The notes under the pieces were generated by a model. It made no database searches, was not told the DNA's origin, and saw only the letters and a list, made by a program, of their open reading frames with translations. Below are positions 33,145-42,309 of a stretch of DNA of 64,000 nt, piece by piece. Source of the DNA: Vibrio xiamenensis. Its GTDB lineage: Bacteria > Pseudomonadota > Gammaproteobacteria > Enterobacterales > Vibrionaceae. The stretch covers positions 1 through 64,000 of the forward strand of contig NZ_FNDD01000007.1 in the NCBI RefSeq assembly GCF_900100015.1, in the 5' to 3' direction. The position numbers and the translations under genes were made by a program. Numbering within the stretch: position 1 is the stretch's first letter; every line of letters starts with the position of its first letter.

Positions 33145-33177
33145 AAAAAACCAGCGCATTGGCTGGTTTTTTATTTT
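33145..33177. terminator. Bidirectional terminator
   Basis: AAAAAACCAGC, loop GCATTG, GCTGGTTTTTTATTTT. It lies between the YecA-family gene and the convergent acetyltransferase gene. Confidence 0.9.
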
Positions 33178-33231
33178 CTGAACAGAAAGCGCTAAGCGGC
33201 GCGAATCACGATTTAACGGTTTGTTACGAGT

Positions 33232-34002
33232 CTATTCTTGGCACCACACGCTTCGTACACCAACAGAACGAAAACCTACCGATTGGCAATTGCTGCTACT
33301 CGTGCTGTTTGGCATAACATCGGTTAAAGCCACTTTGACGCCTAAAGAGATGGCGTCTTCAATTCGAGCTCTCAGCAAAGCCGTTTGACACCCCTTTGAG
33401 CGATAGCCTTCTTGTGTATACGCATTAGCCAATATCGCATATTCACCCTGAATAAAACTCGTTGCCCAAGCGCACGGCTTACCCTCTAGTTTTGCAACAT
33501 AGCAACGAAAAGTATCCGTACAATACAGTGAGCGCTTATTCTCCCAGATTTCGTCGCTACATTCTAATCCCGAGGTTTTAAGTAACGCTAAAAATGCATC
33601 GGCATGTTCATGTGTCCATCGTTCAACGGATACTTGGCTGGAGATATCTTCACACGCTACGTAGTTTGATACCTGCAGTTCGAGAAACTCATGCTCATAA
33701 TCAGGTACGAACTCATGGCTCGATAACCATGTTGTCAGGTCCTTGGTCTTTGCCTGTGGCTCGACAGAAATCTCCGGCGAACACCCATCTTCAAACAACT
33801 TCAGCTGCTTATCTAAGCTCGCTGCACTACAAACACCGTGGATGATGATCTGATTGTCATACTTGCGGGTTTTGTCGACAAAAACAGAGCATCCTTCAGC
33901 TTCAACCGAACAAAGTTCACTGGCTAAATCGGTTGAAAGCGTTCGCTGATTATTAAAATGAAAGTAAGAGTTATAGACGTCTTTTACTCTTTTATCTTGC
34001 AT
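33232..34002 (-). CDS. GNAT-family N-acetyltransferase
   Basis: Cytosolic acyltransferase of 256 residues. The acetyl-CoA-binding motif A is seen as ILANAYTQEGYRSKGCQTAL, with the R-x-x-G-C-x pattern near residue 205, preceded by the CAWATSF strand. An N-terminal region of about 120 residues resembles the half-domain of two-domain GNAT proteins. GAGGGAAC precedes the ATG. It is a single gene and the substrate is unknown. Confidence 0.75.
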   Translation of the reverse strand: MQDKRVKDVYNSYFHFNNQRTLSTDLASELCSVEAEGCSVFVDKTRKYDNQIIIHGVCSAASLDKQLKLFEDGCSPEISVEPQAKTKDLTTWLSSHEFVPDYEHEFLELQVSNYVACEDISSQVSVERWTHEHADAFLALLKTSGLECSDEIWENKRSLYCTDTFRCYVAKLEGKPCAWATSFIQGEYAILANAYTQEGYRSKGCQTALLRARIEDAISLGVKVALTDVMPNSTSSSNCQSVGFRSVGVRSVWCQE

Positions 34003-34067
34003 CGTTCCCTCGATATCGAATCAAATCTTATTTATGCTTCTCACTTATGGCGCGAGCGATTAACCAA

Positions 34068-35129
34068 TTAAGCGTTACCCTTCACTTGCAGGTTTAACTG
34101 CTCAGCAAAATCAAGCATGCGGTTTAGCGGTACGAGAGATTTAACACGAATCTCTTCATCAACGAAGATTTCATGCTGCTCACCACCATCACGCAGCGCC
34201 TGCTCAATCGCTTGTAAGCCGTTCATTGCCATCCACGGACAATGCGCACAGCTGCGGCAAGTTGCGCCGTTACCGGCGGTTGGCGCCTCAATTAGCTCTT
34301 TTTCCGGCACCAATTGCTGCATCTTGAAGAAAATGCCTTTATCGGTTGCGACGATCATCTGCTGATGCGGTAAGCTTTTTGCCGCTTTGATAAGCTGGCT
34401 TGTCGAACCCACAGCATCGGCGAGTTCAACCACACTTGCGGGTGATTCTGGATGAACAAGAATGGCCGCATTCGGATACACCGCTTTCATCTTACGCAGC
34501 GCGTCCGCTGAGAATTCGTCATGTACCACACACTCCCCTTGCCAAAGCAGCATATCTGCGCCGGTTTTATTGGCAATGTAAGAGCCAAGGTGACGATCCG
34601 GTCCCCAGATAATTTTCTTATCTTCCGAATCAAGATGTTCGACAATTTCCAGTGCGATACTCGATGTAACGACCCAATCCGCGCGCGCTTTTACTGCCGC
34701 CGAAGTATTGGCATAAACAACAACGGTATGATCCGGGTGGGCATCGCAAAACTCAGTAAAAGTATCGGCTGGGCAGCCTAAATCAAGTGAACATTCCGCA
34801 TCCAAGGTTGGCATCAGAATGCGCTTTTCTGGGGTAAGAATTTTGGCCGATTCGCCCATAAAACGCACACCTGCGATAATCAGCGTATTGGCAGAATGGC
34901 GATTGCCAAACTTAGCCATTTCCAGTGAATCACCCACGAAGCCGCCAGTTTCTTCGGCCAGCGCCTGAATTTCTGGGTCTGTGTAGTAGTGAGCGATTAA
35001 CACAGCGTTGTGCTGCTTTAGCAACGCTTTGATATTGCTAATATGCGTTTGCTTTTGCTCATCAGTCAGTGGTTTTGGTTTAGGAGGGAAAGGATATACG
35101 GTATCGATTTTATCTAAAATGTGGTTCAT
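34068..35129 (-). CDS. nadA: Quinolinate synthase NadA
   Basis: Iron-sulfur enzyme that condenses iminoaspartate with dihydroxyacetone phosphate to quinolinate in NAD synthesis, 353 residues. Cluster cysteines lie in [18 protein letters not shown] and [13 protein letters not shown]. The start [18 protein letters not shown] is typical; the frame is open six codons further without need. It follows the Tol-Pal operon on the same strand but after a terminator, as in other vibrios. Confidence 0.95.
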   Translation of the reverse strand: MNHILDKIDTVYPFPPKPKPLTDEQKQTHISNIKALLKQHNAVLIAHYYTDPEIQALAEETGGFVGDSLEMAKFGNRHSANTLIIAGVRFMGESAKILTPEKRILMPTLDAECSLDLGCPADTFTEFCDAHPDHTVVVYANTSAAVKARADWVVTSSIALEIVEHLDSEDKKIIWGPDRHLGSYIANKTGADMLLWQGECVVHDEFSADALRKMKAVYPNAAILVHPESPASVVELADAVGSTSQLIKAAKSLPHQQMIVATDKGIFFKMQQLVPEKELIEAPTAGNGATCRSCAHCPWMAMNGLQAIEQALRDGGEQHEIFVDEEIRVKSLVPLNRMLDFAEQLNLQVKGNA

Positions 35130-35215
35130 TGCTCTTGCTCTACGCAATTTCCAGTAATCCGCGCATTGTACACCTGATTCTAAAGTAGAAGCAAAGTCTC
35201 ACCTCATAGAAACAA

Positions 35216-35239
35216 CAAGAGGCGCTTTTGCGCCTCTTG
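35216..35239 (-). terminator. Terminator of the Tol-Pal operon
   Basis: CAAGAGGCGC and GCGCCTCTTG form a 10-bp stem with a four-base loop just after cpoB. On the minus strand it is followed by TTGTTTCT, a moderate T-rich tail. Confidence 0.8.
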
Positions 35240-35246
35240 ATATCGA

Positions 35247-36020
35247 TTATTTTAACTGCTCTTTCGCCAAGTTCGCTGACGATGAATTCGGGTATTCATC
35301 GATAACTTGTTGATAGTACTTCTTGGCTTGCGCGGCGTTGTTATTACGCTGAGCGATGTCTCCAAGCTTAACCAACGCATCCGGGCGTTTATTGGAATTT
35401 GCGTAAGTCAGTACCGCGGCAAAACTCTTAACTGCTTCTTTATCTTGTTTTTTCGCGTAATAAAGCTGGCCTAGCCAATAGTGTGAGTTTGGCGTAAAGC
35501 TGGAATCTGGGTAATCTTTTTGAAATTGCTGAAACGCGGCAATGGCACCATTGTAGTCACGCTTTTTCAAAATCAGATCAACGGCGTTTTGATACGCTTC
35601 TTGCTCGGTGGCATTAGTACTGTATGTACCCGCATCGGATGCATCAGAGTTGCCGGAATCTGCTGCCACTTGAGCTGGCTGGCTATTGACTTGCTCGCGC
35701 AGCTTGTCGACTTCAACAAACAGTTCACGTTGACGCGTGACCATTTGCTGCATGTCATAATTATTCTTTTCAATCTGGCCGCGTAAATCGCTGATTTCCT
35801 GAGACATAGAGTCTATCTGTTGCTGCATACGCGCTTGGACAAGATTGCTATTTTGGATCAAACGTTCGAGACGCTCGACGGTACTTCCCCCACTCACTGA
35901 TGAAGAGAGAGAACTATTACTGCTATTTAAATCTGATACTGGAGCTGGTGCAGCGAGCACTGGGCTCGCTGCACTTGCTAGTAACATAAGCGTAGAAATT
36001 CGCTTGAGGTTACTGAACAT
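35247..36020 (-). CDS. cpoB: Cell division coordinator CpoB (YbgF)
   Basis: Periplasmic protein of 257 residues that links the Tol machine with peptidoglycan synthesis at the septum. A signal peptide ends at PVLAA, then a trimerising coiled coil (about 48-110, rich in Gln/Glu/Met), a linker, and TPR repeats (AYQNAVDLILKKRDYNGAI, HYWLGQLYYAKKQDKEA). GAGGTAAAG precedes the ATG. It is the last gene of the Tol-Pal operon, 16 bases after pal. Confidence 0.93.
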   Translation of the reverse strand: MFSNLKRISTLMLLASAASPVLAAPAPVSDLNSSNSSLSSSVSGGSTVERLERLIQNSNLVQARMQQQIDSMSQEISDLRGQIEKNNYDMQQMVTRQRELFVEVDKLREQVNSQPAQVAADSGNSDASDAGTYSTNATEQEAYQNAVDLILKKRDYNGAIAAFQQFQKDYPDSSFTPNSHYWLGQLYYAKKQDKEAVKSFAAVLTYANSNKRPDALVKLGDIAQRNNNAAQAKKYYQQVIDEYPNSSSANLAKEQLK

Positions 36021-36036
36021 GAGGCTTTACCTCGAC

Positions 36037-36582
36037 TTAGTAAACAAGTACTGCGCGACGGTTTTTCGCGTAAACTTCTTCTGATTGACCAAGTAGAAGA
36101 GGTTTTTCTTCACCGTAGCTTACGATTGAAATTTGGCTCTTCTGAACACCTAGCGCTTGTAGGTATTTAGCAACGGCTTCCGCACGACGCTCGCCTAACG
36201 CGATGTTGTATTCAGGTGTACCACGCTCGTCCGCGTGACCTTCAACAGTCACGTGTAGATCTGGGTTTTTGCTTAGGTAAGCAGCGTGTGCTGCAAGCAT
36301 TTCTTCGTAATCGCCAGCAATCGTTGCGTTGTCGAAAGCGAAGTAAATGGTTTGCGACTCACGTAGAGACTGTTCTTTTAGCTCTTGCTCAGACAGTTGA
36401 CCGTTGTCATCCATTGGAGAAACGACGGTAGTGTCAACGCTGCCTTCAGAACCAGAAGTTGAAGTAGACTGATTGGTTTCTGTGCCAGACGCGTTAGCGG
36501 CATCATCGCTTGAACTACATGCTGTCACTGCGAGAACAGGTAGTGCAATTAGTAGTCCTTTAAGAACTTTGTTAAGTTGCAT
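36037..36582 (-). CDS. pal: Peptidoglycan-associated lipoprotein Pal
   Basis: Outer-membrane lipoprotein anchoring the membrane to the cell wall, 181 residues. The lipobox ends AVTAC (Cys22), followed by a Ser/Thr/Asp-rich tether and an OmpA-like domain with VEGHADERGTPEYNIALGE and NRRAVLVY. AAGGAAAA precedes the ATG. Partner of TolB and TolA encoded upstream. Confidence 0.96.
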   Translation of the reverse strand: MQLNKVLKGLLIALPVLAVTACSSSDDAANASGTETNQSTSTSGSEGSVDTTVVSPMDDNGQLSEQELKEQSLRESQTIYFAFDNATIAGDYEEMLAAHAAYLSKNPDLHVTVEGHADERGTPEYNIALGERRAEAVAKYLQALGVQKSQISIVSYGEEKPLLLGQSEEVYAKNRRAVLVY

Positions 36583-36613
36583 TGTATTTTCCTTACTTTT
36601 TGATACTTACTTG

Positions 36614-37966
36614 CTACAAAAATGGTGACCATGCAGGCGCACGAACTCGTCCATTGGTTGCCGGTAATCGAGCTTTAAATCGCCCATCAATCGACACCAT
36701 AGACAGGACATTTGTCTTATTGTAGATGGAGCTATAAATGACCATCCCACCATTTGGCGCAATACTTGGAGATTCATCCAACAAGGTTTTTGTCAGGATC
36801 TGAACCGCCCCGGTTTCTAAGTCTTGTTTGGCGAGGTTAAAGCCTGAGTTGCTGCGATGAACCATGACAAGAAAACGACCATCTGGTGTAATTTGTCCGC
36901 CTTGGTTCTGGCTGCCTTGCCAAGTAATGCGCTTAGTAGAGCCGTCTGCCAAATTTACTTGATAAATCTGTGGTTTACCACCCCGATCCGAGGTAAAAAT
37001 CAATGATTTGCCATCAGGATGCCAGAATGGCTCAGTATTATTTGATCTTCCCCTCGTAATCTGTGTCAATTTACGAGTTTTTAGGTCGAGCGTGTATACT
37101 TGAAGGCTTCCTGTCCTTGATAAAACTAATGCTAACGTTTTACCATCCGGCGAGAAAATTGGCGCGCCGTTATGTCGAGGGTATGACGTCAACTTCTCAG
37201 TTTTCCCGGTGTAGATGTTCATCAGGAAAATTTCAGCTTGACCGTTTTGGAAACTCACATACGCCAACTCTTTACCATCTGGCGACCAAGATGGCGACAT
37301 CAATGGTTGCTTCGAGCGCAACACGAGACGTTCGTTATAACCGTCATAGTCTGCAACGCGAAGCTGATATGGATACGAGTCTTTATCGTTCACCACCACA
37401 TAAGCGATGCGAGTCAGAAACGCGCCGCGCTCGCCAGTCAACTCTTCATACACCAAATCTGAAATGCGATGTGCATATTCACGTAGACGCTTGCCTGGCA
37501 CCGTCGCGCGTTTGTTAAACAGTACGTGATCGTTCGATGCAACCAACTGCCCGTCGTCACTCAATGCGCGACTTTTACCACTGGTCAACTGACCGCGTAC
37601 GATATCGACCAATTTGTAGTTAATCACGTAATTACCATCTGCCGCTTGGCTAATGGTGCCAGTGAGCAATGAATCCACACCCAGAGATGTCCAAGCATCG
37701 AAATCAATGTCTTTGTCATCGTAAGGGGTTTGCGGCATTTTGCTCGCGGCCACAGGGCTGAATTTACCACTGCGTTGTAAATCGGATGCAATCACACTCG
37801 ACACATCATGTGGCAGTGGTTGTGAGCCTTGCCATTTAAAAGGGACAATCGCTATCGGTCTAGCGGAGTCAATGCCGTCGGTAATCACAAGCTCCAACGC
37901 GGCATTTGCTATCTGAAAAGTACTCGCCAAAACGAGCACACAACCTAAAACAATTCGCTTTAACAC
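36614..37966 (-). CDS. tolB: Tol-Pal periplasmic protein TolB
   Basis: Periplasmic protein of 450 residues with signal peptide (ends QIANA), an N-terminal alpha/beta domain and a six-bladed propeller of PD40 repeats ([48 protein letters not shown]). It binds Pal and TolA. The start is GTG after AGGAATAGCTT; no ATG exists before the signal peptide. Confidence 0.96.
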   Translation of the reverse strand: MLKRIVLGCVLVLASTFQIANAALELVITDGIDSARPIAIVPFKWQGSQPLPHDVSSVIASDLQRSGKFSPVAASKMPQTPYDDKDIDFDAWTSLGVDSLLTGTISQAADGNYVINYKLVDIVRGQLTSGKSRALSDDGQLVASNDHVLFNKRATVPGKRLREYAHRISDLVYEELTGERGAFLTRIAYVVVNDKDSYPYQLRVADYDGYNERLVLRSKQPLMSPSWSPDGKELAYVSFQNGQAEIFLMNIYTGKTEKLTSYPRHNGAPIFSPDGKTLALVLSRTGSLQVYTLDLKTRKLTQITRGRSNNTEPFWHPDGKSLIFTSDRGGKPQIYQVNLADGSTKRITWQGSQNQGGQITPDGRFLVMVHRSNSGFNLAKQDLETGAVQILTKTLLDESPSIAPNGGMVIYSSIYNKTNVLSMVSIDGRFKARLPATNGRVRAPAWSPFL

Positions 37967-37979
37967 AAGCTATTCCTTT

Positions 37980-39038
37980 TTACTTAGGTTCAACGGTTAA
38001 ATTGATATTCTTTAATTTCGCAACGACATCAGGGTCTTTCGGCAATGGGAAGGTATTCACCTGAGCAACCGCGCGTTTCGCCGCAGCACATAACCTGCTG
38101 TCCCCATCAAGAATACTTAAATTGCCAACCACAGCCCCTGCGCCTGTCGGAATCAAACGCAAATTCACTTTACACAATTTACCGCGGAAGCTGTCTTCAA
38201 TTAACAGATTATCGCGAATTAATTGCGTATAAATAGCACCGTAGCGGTCCGCTTCACTGGCAATAAACTTGCCACGTGCGGTGTCATTTTGCTGCGTTTC
38301 GGTTTCAAGGCCCGAGAAAATGTCATTTAACGCGGCTTCTTGCTCTTTACGTTCTTTCGCAAGTCGCTCTTTCTCTTGGCGCGCTTTTTCAGCCGCTTCT
38401 TTGGCTTGGCGCTCTTTCTCGATACGTTCTTTTTCCGCCTTTTCAGCGGCGATGCGTTCGCGTTCCGCTTTTTCAGCCGCGGCTTTAGCCGCTTTCTCGT
38501 TCGCGATACGCTGCTGCTCAGCTTTTTCAGCGGCAGCTTGTTTCGCTTTACGTTGTTCTTCCGCTTTACGCACCGCCTCTTCTTTGGCTTTACGTTCTGC
38601 TTCTAACTTGGCTGCACGCTCTTGCTCTTGTTTGGCTCGCGCCTCTTCTGCTTTGCGTTGCTGCTCTTTTTCCTGACGTGCTTTTTCCGCTTCACGGGTC
38701 GCTTTCGCTTCTTTAGCTTGCTGCTCTTTAAGCTTGCGAATGCGTTCCTCTTCCGCTTTACGGTTTTTCTCTAACTGCTCGCTTTCGCGGCGCAGTTTAT
38801 CCAAACGATCTTGCTCTTTTTTGGCCGCGGCTTCACGCTGGTTACGAATCTGCTGCGCTTGTTGGCGCACCGCGTTAGGGTCGATAACCACAGCTTCAAC
38901 CATCTTGCCCGACGGCTCAGGTTTGGACATCGAGAAATCGGCACCCCACAGCAAGGCGGCAACAAGTGCGCCATGCAGCAATAACGAAACTGCAATCGGC
39001 TTACTGTAGTGATTATTTTTTGGCTTGCGTTCTTTCAT
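37980..39038 (-). CDS. tolA: Tol-Pal inner-membrane spanning protein TolA
   Basis: Energy-transducing protein of 352 residues. It has one N-terminal helix (AVSLLLHGALVAALLWG), a long periplasmic helix of Ala/Lys/Glu/Arg-rich repeats (about 75-245, many KAEEERI-, KAAAEKAE-type units), and a C-terminal domain binding TolB/Pal. Repetitive codons make this segment prone to length changes. AGGG precedes the ATG. Partner of TolQR. Confidence 0.95.
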   Translation of the reverse strand: MKERKPKNNHYSKPIAVSLLLHGALVAALLWGADFSMSKPEPSGKMVEAVVIDPNAVRQQAQQIRNQREAAAKKEQDRLDKLRRESEQLEKNRKAEEERIRKLKEQQAKEAKATREAEKARQEKEQQRKAEEARAKQEQERAAKLEAERKAKEEAVRKAEEQRKAKQAAAEKAEQQRIANEKAAKAAAEKAERERIAAEKAEKERIEKERQAKEAAEKARQEKERLAKERKEQEAALNDIFSGLETETQQNDTARGKFIASEADRYGAIYTQLIRDNLLIEDSFRGKLCKVNLRLIPTGAGAVVGNLSILDGDSRLCAAAKRAVAQVNTFPLPKDPDVVAKLKNINLTVEPK

Positions 39039-39051
39039 GAAACCCTAGGAC

Positions 39052-39495
39052 TTATTCCTTAATATCCGTTAGCAGCCCCACTTTGGGGATCCCTGCTCGA
39101 CTCAATTCATCGAGAACTAACACGACTTCTGCATATGGGGTTTTGGCATCGCCGCCCACAGCCACTGGTGAATTAGGGTTGATCGACAATTCCGCTTTGA
39201 CGCGCACAATCACATCTTCAAGCGACAAACCACGCTGCATGTCTTCGTTATTCACGCTAACGCCAACATGGCCTTCTTTGTCTACTTCCACGATGATGAA
39301 ACTCGCATCACTATCACCGGCCAGTTCCGTCGCTGGTTTGGCGGTCGACGTCTTTGGTAGCTCCACATCGACACCTTGAGTGATAAAAGGCGATGTCACC
39401 ATAAAGATGATCAGCAGTACCAACATCACGTCGATATAAGGCACGACGTTGATCTCTGCCGTCATTTTGCGCTTTTTCGGTTGGTACCCAGCCAT
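39052..39495 (-). CDS. tolR: Tol-Pal proton-channel subunit TolR
   Basis: Inner-membrane protein of 147 residues of the ExbD/TolR family. The single helix contains the proton-carrying Asp in PYIDVMLVLLIIFM. A periplasmic domain follows. It works with TolQ to energise TolA. GGGAGTAACC precedes the ATG; tolQ ends two bases upstream. Confidence 0.96.
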   Translation of the reverse strand: MAGYQPKKRKMTAEINVVPYIDVMLVLLIIFMVTSPFITQGVDVELPKTSTAKPATELAGDSDASFIIVEVDKEGHVGVSVNNEDMQRGLSLEDVIVRVKAELSINPNSPVAVGGDAKTPYAEVVLVLDELSRAGIPKVGLLTDIKE

Positions 39496-39497
39496 GG

Positions 39498-40181
39498 TTA
39501 CTCCCTACCCGCCATTGCTTGACGATGCAGGATGCTATGGAATTCCTCAGAAAAAGTGGCGTAGTTATGTTCCAACTTGCCAACTTTATTGCTCAAACGG
39601 TTGTAAGCCATAACCGCTGGAATAGCCGCAAATAGGCCCATTGCTGTTGCGATTAGCGCTTCGGCAATACCAGGTGCGACCATCGCAAGAGTGGCTTGCT
39701 TCACTTCACCCAACGCGATAAAGGCGTGCATGATCCCCCACACGGTACCAAACAAACCGATATAAGGACTGATTGAACCCACTGTCGCCAAAAACGGCAA
39801 GCTGGTTTCTAAATCGTCGACTTCACGTGATACGGCTACTCGCATCGCACGGCCAGTACCTTCCATGATGTAATCTGGAGAAGACGCGTTTGATTTACGC
39901 AAGCGAGCAAACTCAGTGAAGCCCGAGTAGAAAATCTCTTCTGTACCAGAGAGTTCGTCTTTTCGTTTATTCACTTCTTGGTAAAGCGCAGACAAGTCTT
40001 TACCGGACCAAAATTTGTCTTCAAACGATTCGGTATCTTTTGCGGCTTTAGAAAGCACTTTACTTCTTTGGATAATCATCGCCCATGAGGCCACTGACAT
40101 ACCAAGTAGAATTAACATCACCAGCTTAACTAAAAAACTGGCTTGCAAAAACAGATCTAGAATTGAAATATCAGCGGTCAC
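39498..40181 (-). CDS. tolQ: Tol-Pal proton-channel subunit TolQ
   Basis: Inner-membrane protein of 227 residues of the ExbB/MotA family with three helices. Conserved segments are [36 protein letters not shown] and [21 protein letters not shown]. The start is GTG within the end of ybgC (11-base overlap), with GGAG ten bases upstream. It forms the proton channel with TolR. Confidence 0.95.
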   Translation of the reverse strand: MTADISILDLFLQASFLVKLVMLILLGMSVASWAMIIQRSKVLSKAAKDTESFEDKFWSGKDLSALYQEVNKRKDELSGTEEIFYSGFTEFARLRKSNASSPDYIMEGTGRAMRVAVSREVDDLETSLPFLATVGSISPYIGLFGTVWGIMHAFIALGEVKQATLAMVAPGIAEALIATAMGLFAAIPAVMAYNRLSNKVGKLEHNYATFSEEFHSILHRQAMAGRE

Positions 40182-40590
40182 TACGATTTAACTCCATAAA
40201 AATTGATTGAGGGATCGCTATGGGCCTCATTTTCTCAGTATCAATACATGCTACCTTAACCATCGTTTTACACAACGTCTTCCCTTTAGGATTAACGATC
40301 TCCTGACAGAAAGTGATAGAAGCCTTTTTTAAATCAGATATTGATGTTGTCACGGTTAGTTGTTCGTCAAGGCGAGCACCTTGCAGGAAATCAATATCCA
40401 TGTGTCGGACTACAAAACCGATGTTTTGTTCCAATAAGGTTTGTTGGGATACACCCAGCGAGCGAAGGAATTCCGTTCGAGCGCGCTCGAAGAACTTTAA
40501 ATAGTTTGAGTGGTATACGATGCCGCCAGCATCCGTGTCTTCATAGTACACAGTAACCGGCCAACAAAATGGAGAATGTTCTGGGTGCAC
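40171..40590 (-). CDS. ybgC: Acyl-CoA thioesterase YbgC
   Basis: Hot-dog fold thioesterase of 139 residues, first gene of the Tol-Pal operon. [20 protein letters not shown] carries the catalytic Asp of the 4-hydroxybenzoyl-CoA type. The start is GTG; the ribosome site is weak. In E. coli it hydrolyses acyl-CoA and interacts with phospholipid synthesis proteins. Confidence 0.93.
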   Translation of the reverse strand: MHPEHSPFCWPVTVYYEDTDAGGIVYHSNYLKFFERARTEFLRSLGVSQQTLLEQNIGFVVRHMDIDFLQGARLDEQLTVTTSISDLKKASITFCQEIVNPKGKTLCKTMVKVACIDTEKMRPIAIPQSIFMELNRSDR

Positions 40591-40691
40591 AACTACGCCA
40601 ATGACTCTTATAAATTAGACAATTACTATAACGCAACCTATCCGTATCAACGCAAGTCCTATTTGGGAAATTGAGGCTTGATGCGACAAAA

Positions 40692-40724
40692 AAATAGCAC
40701 TAAGCCTTTCGACTAGTGCTATTT
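40692..40724 (-). terminator. Terminator of the cyd operon
   Basis: AAATAGCACTA and TAGTGCTATTT form an 11-bp stem with an 11-base loop. On the minus strand seven T residues follow. It lies after ybgE and before ybgC, so cyd and tol operons are separately transcribed. Confidence 0.9.
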
Positions 40725-40740
40725 ATAACCAATGTTGATG

Positions 40741-41046
40741 TTATAACCAATAACATACGGTGAGATAAAGCAGTATCGCCAAACTAAAGTACGGGCTAAA
40801 TACTAACTGCCAGTACCAGCGAATCGGCTTAAATCCAACACCAAAAACCATGCTTGAACACACTGCCCAAATCAGCAGCGGTGAAATAATAGAATTAAAA
40901 CCGCCAATCGCTTGAGCATAATGTTCTGGGTCCCACATGACGAGAAACACATGTCCAAACCCTAAAATTAAAGATAAGGCCCTAAGCAGGGCCTTATCGA
41001 TAGCAGCATGTAAACTTGCCACTTGCGCTGCGAAATTACTCGCCAT
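40741..41046 (-). CDS. ybgE: Cyd operon protein YbgE
   Basis: Small inner-membrane protein of 101 residues with three helices, always found downstream of cydABX in gammaproteobacteria; its role in cytochrome bd function is not clear. HVFLVMWDPEHYAQAIGGF is characteristic. The ATG overlaps the end of cydX by 11 bases. Confidence 0.92.
   Translation of the reverse strand: MASNFAAQVASLHAAIDKALLRALSLILGFGHVFLVMWDPEHYAQAIGGFNSIISPLLIWAVCSSMVFGVGFKPIRWYWQLVFSPYFSLAILLYLTVCYWL
40973..40998. repeat. Perfect hairpin inside the 5' part of ybgE
   Basis: GATAAGGCCC and GGGCCTTATC, a perfect 10-bp stem with a six-base loop, within codons 17-25 of ybgE. There is no T-run after it. It could reduce ybgE expression or protect the upstream cydABX message from decay. 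Confidence 0.5.
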
Positions 41047-41149
41047 CGCGGTCTTTATCCATCATCTCTGAGTGCTCTAGCCAAAGAGCATTGATGATAC
41101 CAAATGCGCATGCGAGTAAAATGCCGAGAATCCATGCGAAATACCACAT
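41036..41149 (-). CDS. cydX: Cytochrome bd subunit CydX
   Basis: Membrane microprotein of 37 residues required for stable cytochrome bd-I. It starts MWYFAWILGILLACAFGIIN, the conserved CydX helix, and ends in an acidic tail DKDRDGE. The ATG lies 12 bases after cydB. Confidence 0.95.
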   Translation of the reverse strand: MWYFAWILGILLACAFGIINALWLEHSEMMDKDRDGE

Positions 41150-41161
41150 ATTCGTTGCTCC

Positions 41162-42298
41162 TTAGTAAAGTGAGTTTTTGTTGTCTTCGATGTATTTAGT
41201 ATCCAAGCGACCAAACATTTTGTAGTAACAAAATGCGGTGTAGCACAGGATGATAGGTACGAATACAAAGGCAACGCCAGTCATGATGTTAAGAGTTAGT
41301 TCACTTGACGTTGAATCCCACATGGTCAGACTATCACTTGGAACCAAGTCTGAAGGCATGATGAATGGGAACATCGCAAAACCTGCGGTTAAAATAACGC
41401 CAGCAATTGCAAGACTTGAAGCCAAGAATGCCCAACCACCTTTTTGTGCGCGAGACGCAACGATAGTCAATAGCGGCATCACCACACCAAGAGCAGGTGC
41501 TAACCACAAGATTGGGTAATTGTGGAAGTTCTGCATCCACGCACCCGCTTCACGTACCACTTCTTTAGCCACTGGATTCGATGCTGCGTTGGTGTCAATC
41601 ACGCTAGTGATCACATAGCCATCGATATTTTGCACCCAGATACCCGCAAGCACGAACGTAACTGTCGTTAGCAATGCACACAACTGTGCTGCGCTGCGTG
41701 AACGTTGTGAAAGCTCAGCCGTGGTTTTCATTTGTAGCCAAGTTGCACCCTGAGTCAACACCATAAATACACTCACTAGGCCAGCTAGAATCGCAAACGG
41801 ATTAAGAAGAGCGAAGAAAGAACCATGGTAAGTTGGCATCAAAAATTCATTCAGTTCAAATGGTACGCCTTGCAACAAGTTACCAAATGCGACACCGAAG
41901 ATTAGTGGTGGCACAAAACCTGAAATCGTAATACCCCAGTCACAAACGTTGCGCCATTTGTCCGTTTCACCTTTAGCACGGTATTCCAAGCTCAGCGGAC
42001 GCATCCATAATGCACCCAGAGTCAGAATCATGGCAAAGAAGAAGCCAGAGAAAGAGGTCGCGTAAACAAGTGGCCACGCAGCGAACAATGCACCACCGGC
42101 AGTGATAAGCCATACTTGGTTACCATCCCAGTGCGGAGCAATAGAGTTAATCATTACGCGACGTTCGGTTTCAGATTTACCCAAAATACGAATTAACGCG
42201 CCGACACCCATGTCGAAACCATCGGTGATAATGAAACCGATCATCAGGACACCGATGAGTACCCACCAGATGAATCGCAAGACTTCGTAATCAAACAT
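41162..42298 (-). CDS. cydB: Cytochrome bd ubiquinol oxidase subunit II (CydB)
   Basis: Inner-membrane subunit of 378 residues and eight or nine helices. IITDGFDMGVGALIRILGK and PHWDGNQVWLITAGGALFAA match CydB. It pairs with CydA to reduce oxygen with quinol at low oxygen tension. It starts 11 bases after cydA. Confidence 0.96.
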   Translation of the reverse strand: MFDYEVLRFIWWVLIGVLMIGFIITDGFDMGVGALIRILGKSETERRVMINSIAPHWDGNQVWLITAGGALFAAWPLVYATSFSGFFFAMILTLGALWMRPLSLEYRAKGETDKWRNVCDWGITISGFVPPLIFGVAFGNLLQGVPFELNEFLMPTYHGSFFALLNPFAILAGLVSVFMVLTQGATWLQMKTTAELSQRSRSAAQLCALLTTVTFVLAGIWVQNIDGYVITSVIDTNAASNPVAKEVVREAGAWMQNFHNYPILWLAPALGVVMPLLTIVASRAQKGGWAFLASSLAIAGVILTAGFAMFPFIMPSDLVPSDSLTMWDSTSSELTLNIMTGVAFVFVPIILCYTAFCYYKMFGRLDTKYIEDNKNSLY

Positions 42299-42309
42299 TA
42301 TTTCTCTCC

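Noticed and set aside
38269..38676. Reading frames opposite tolA
   Set aside because: They are mirror frames caused by the Ala/Lys/Glu-rich repeats of TolA.
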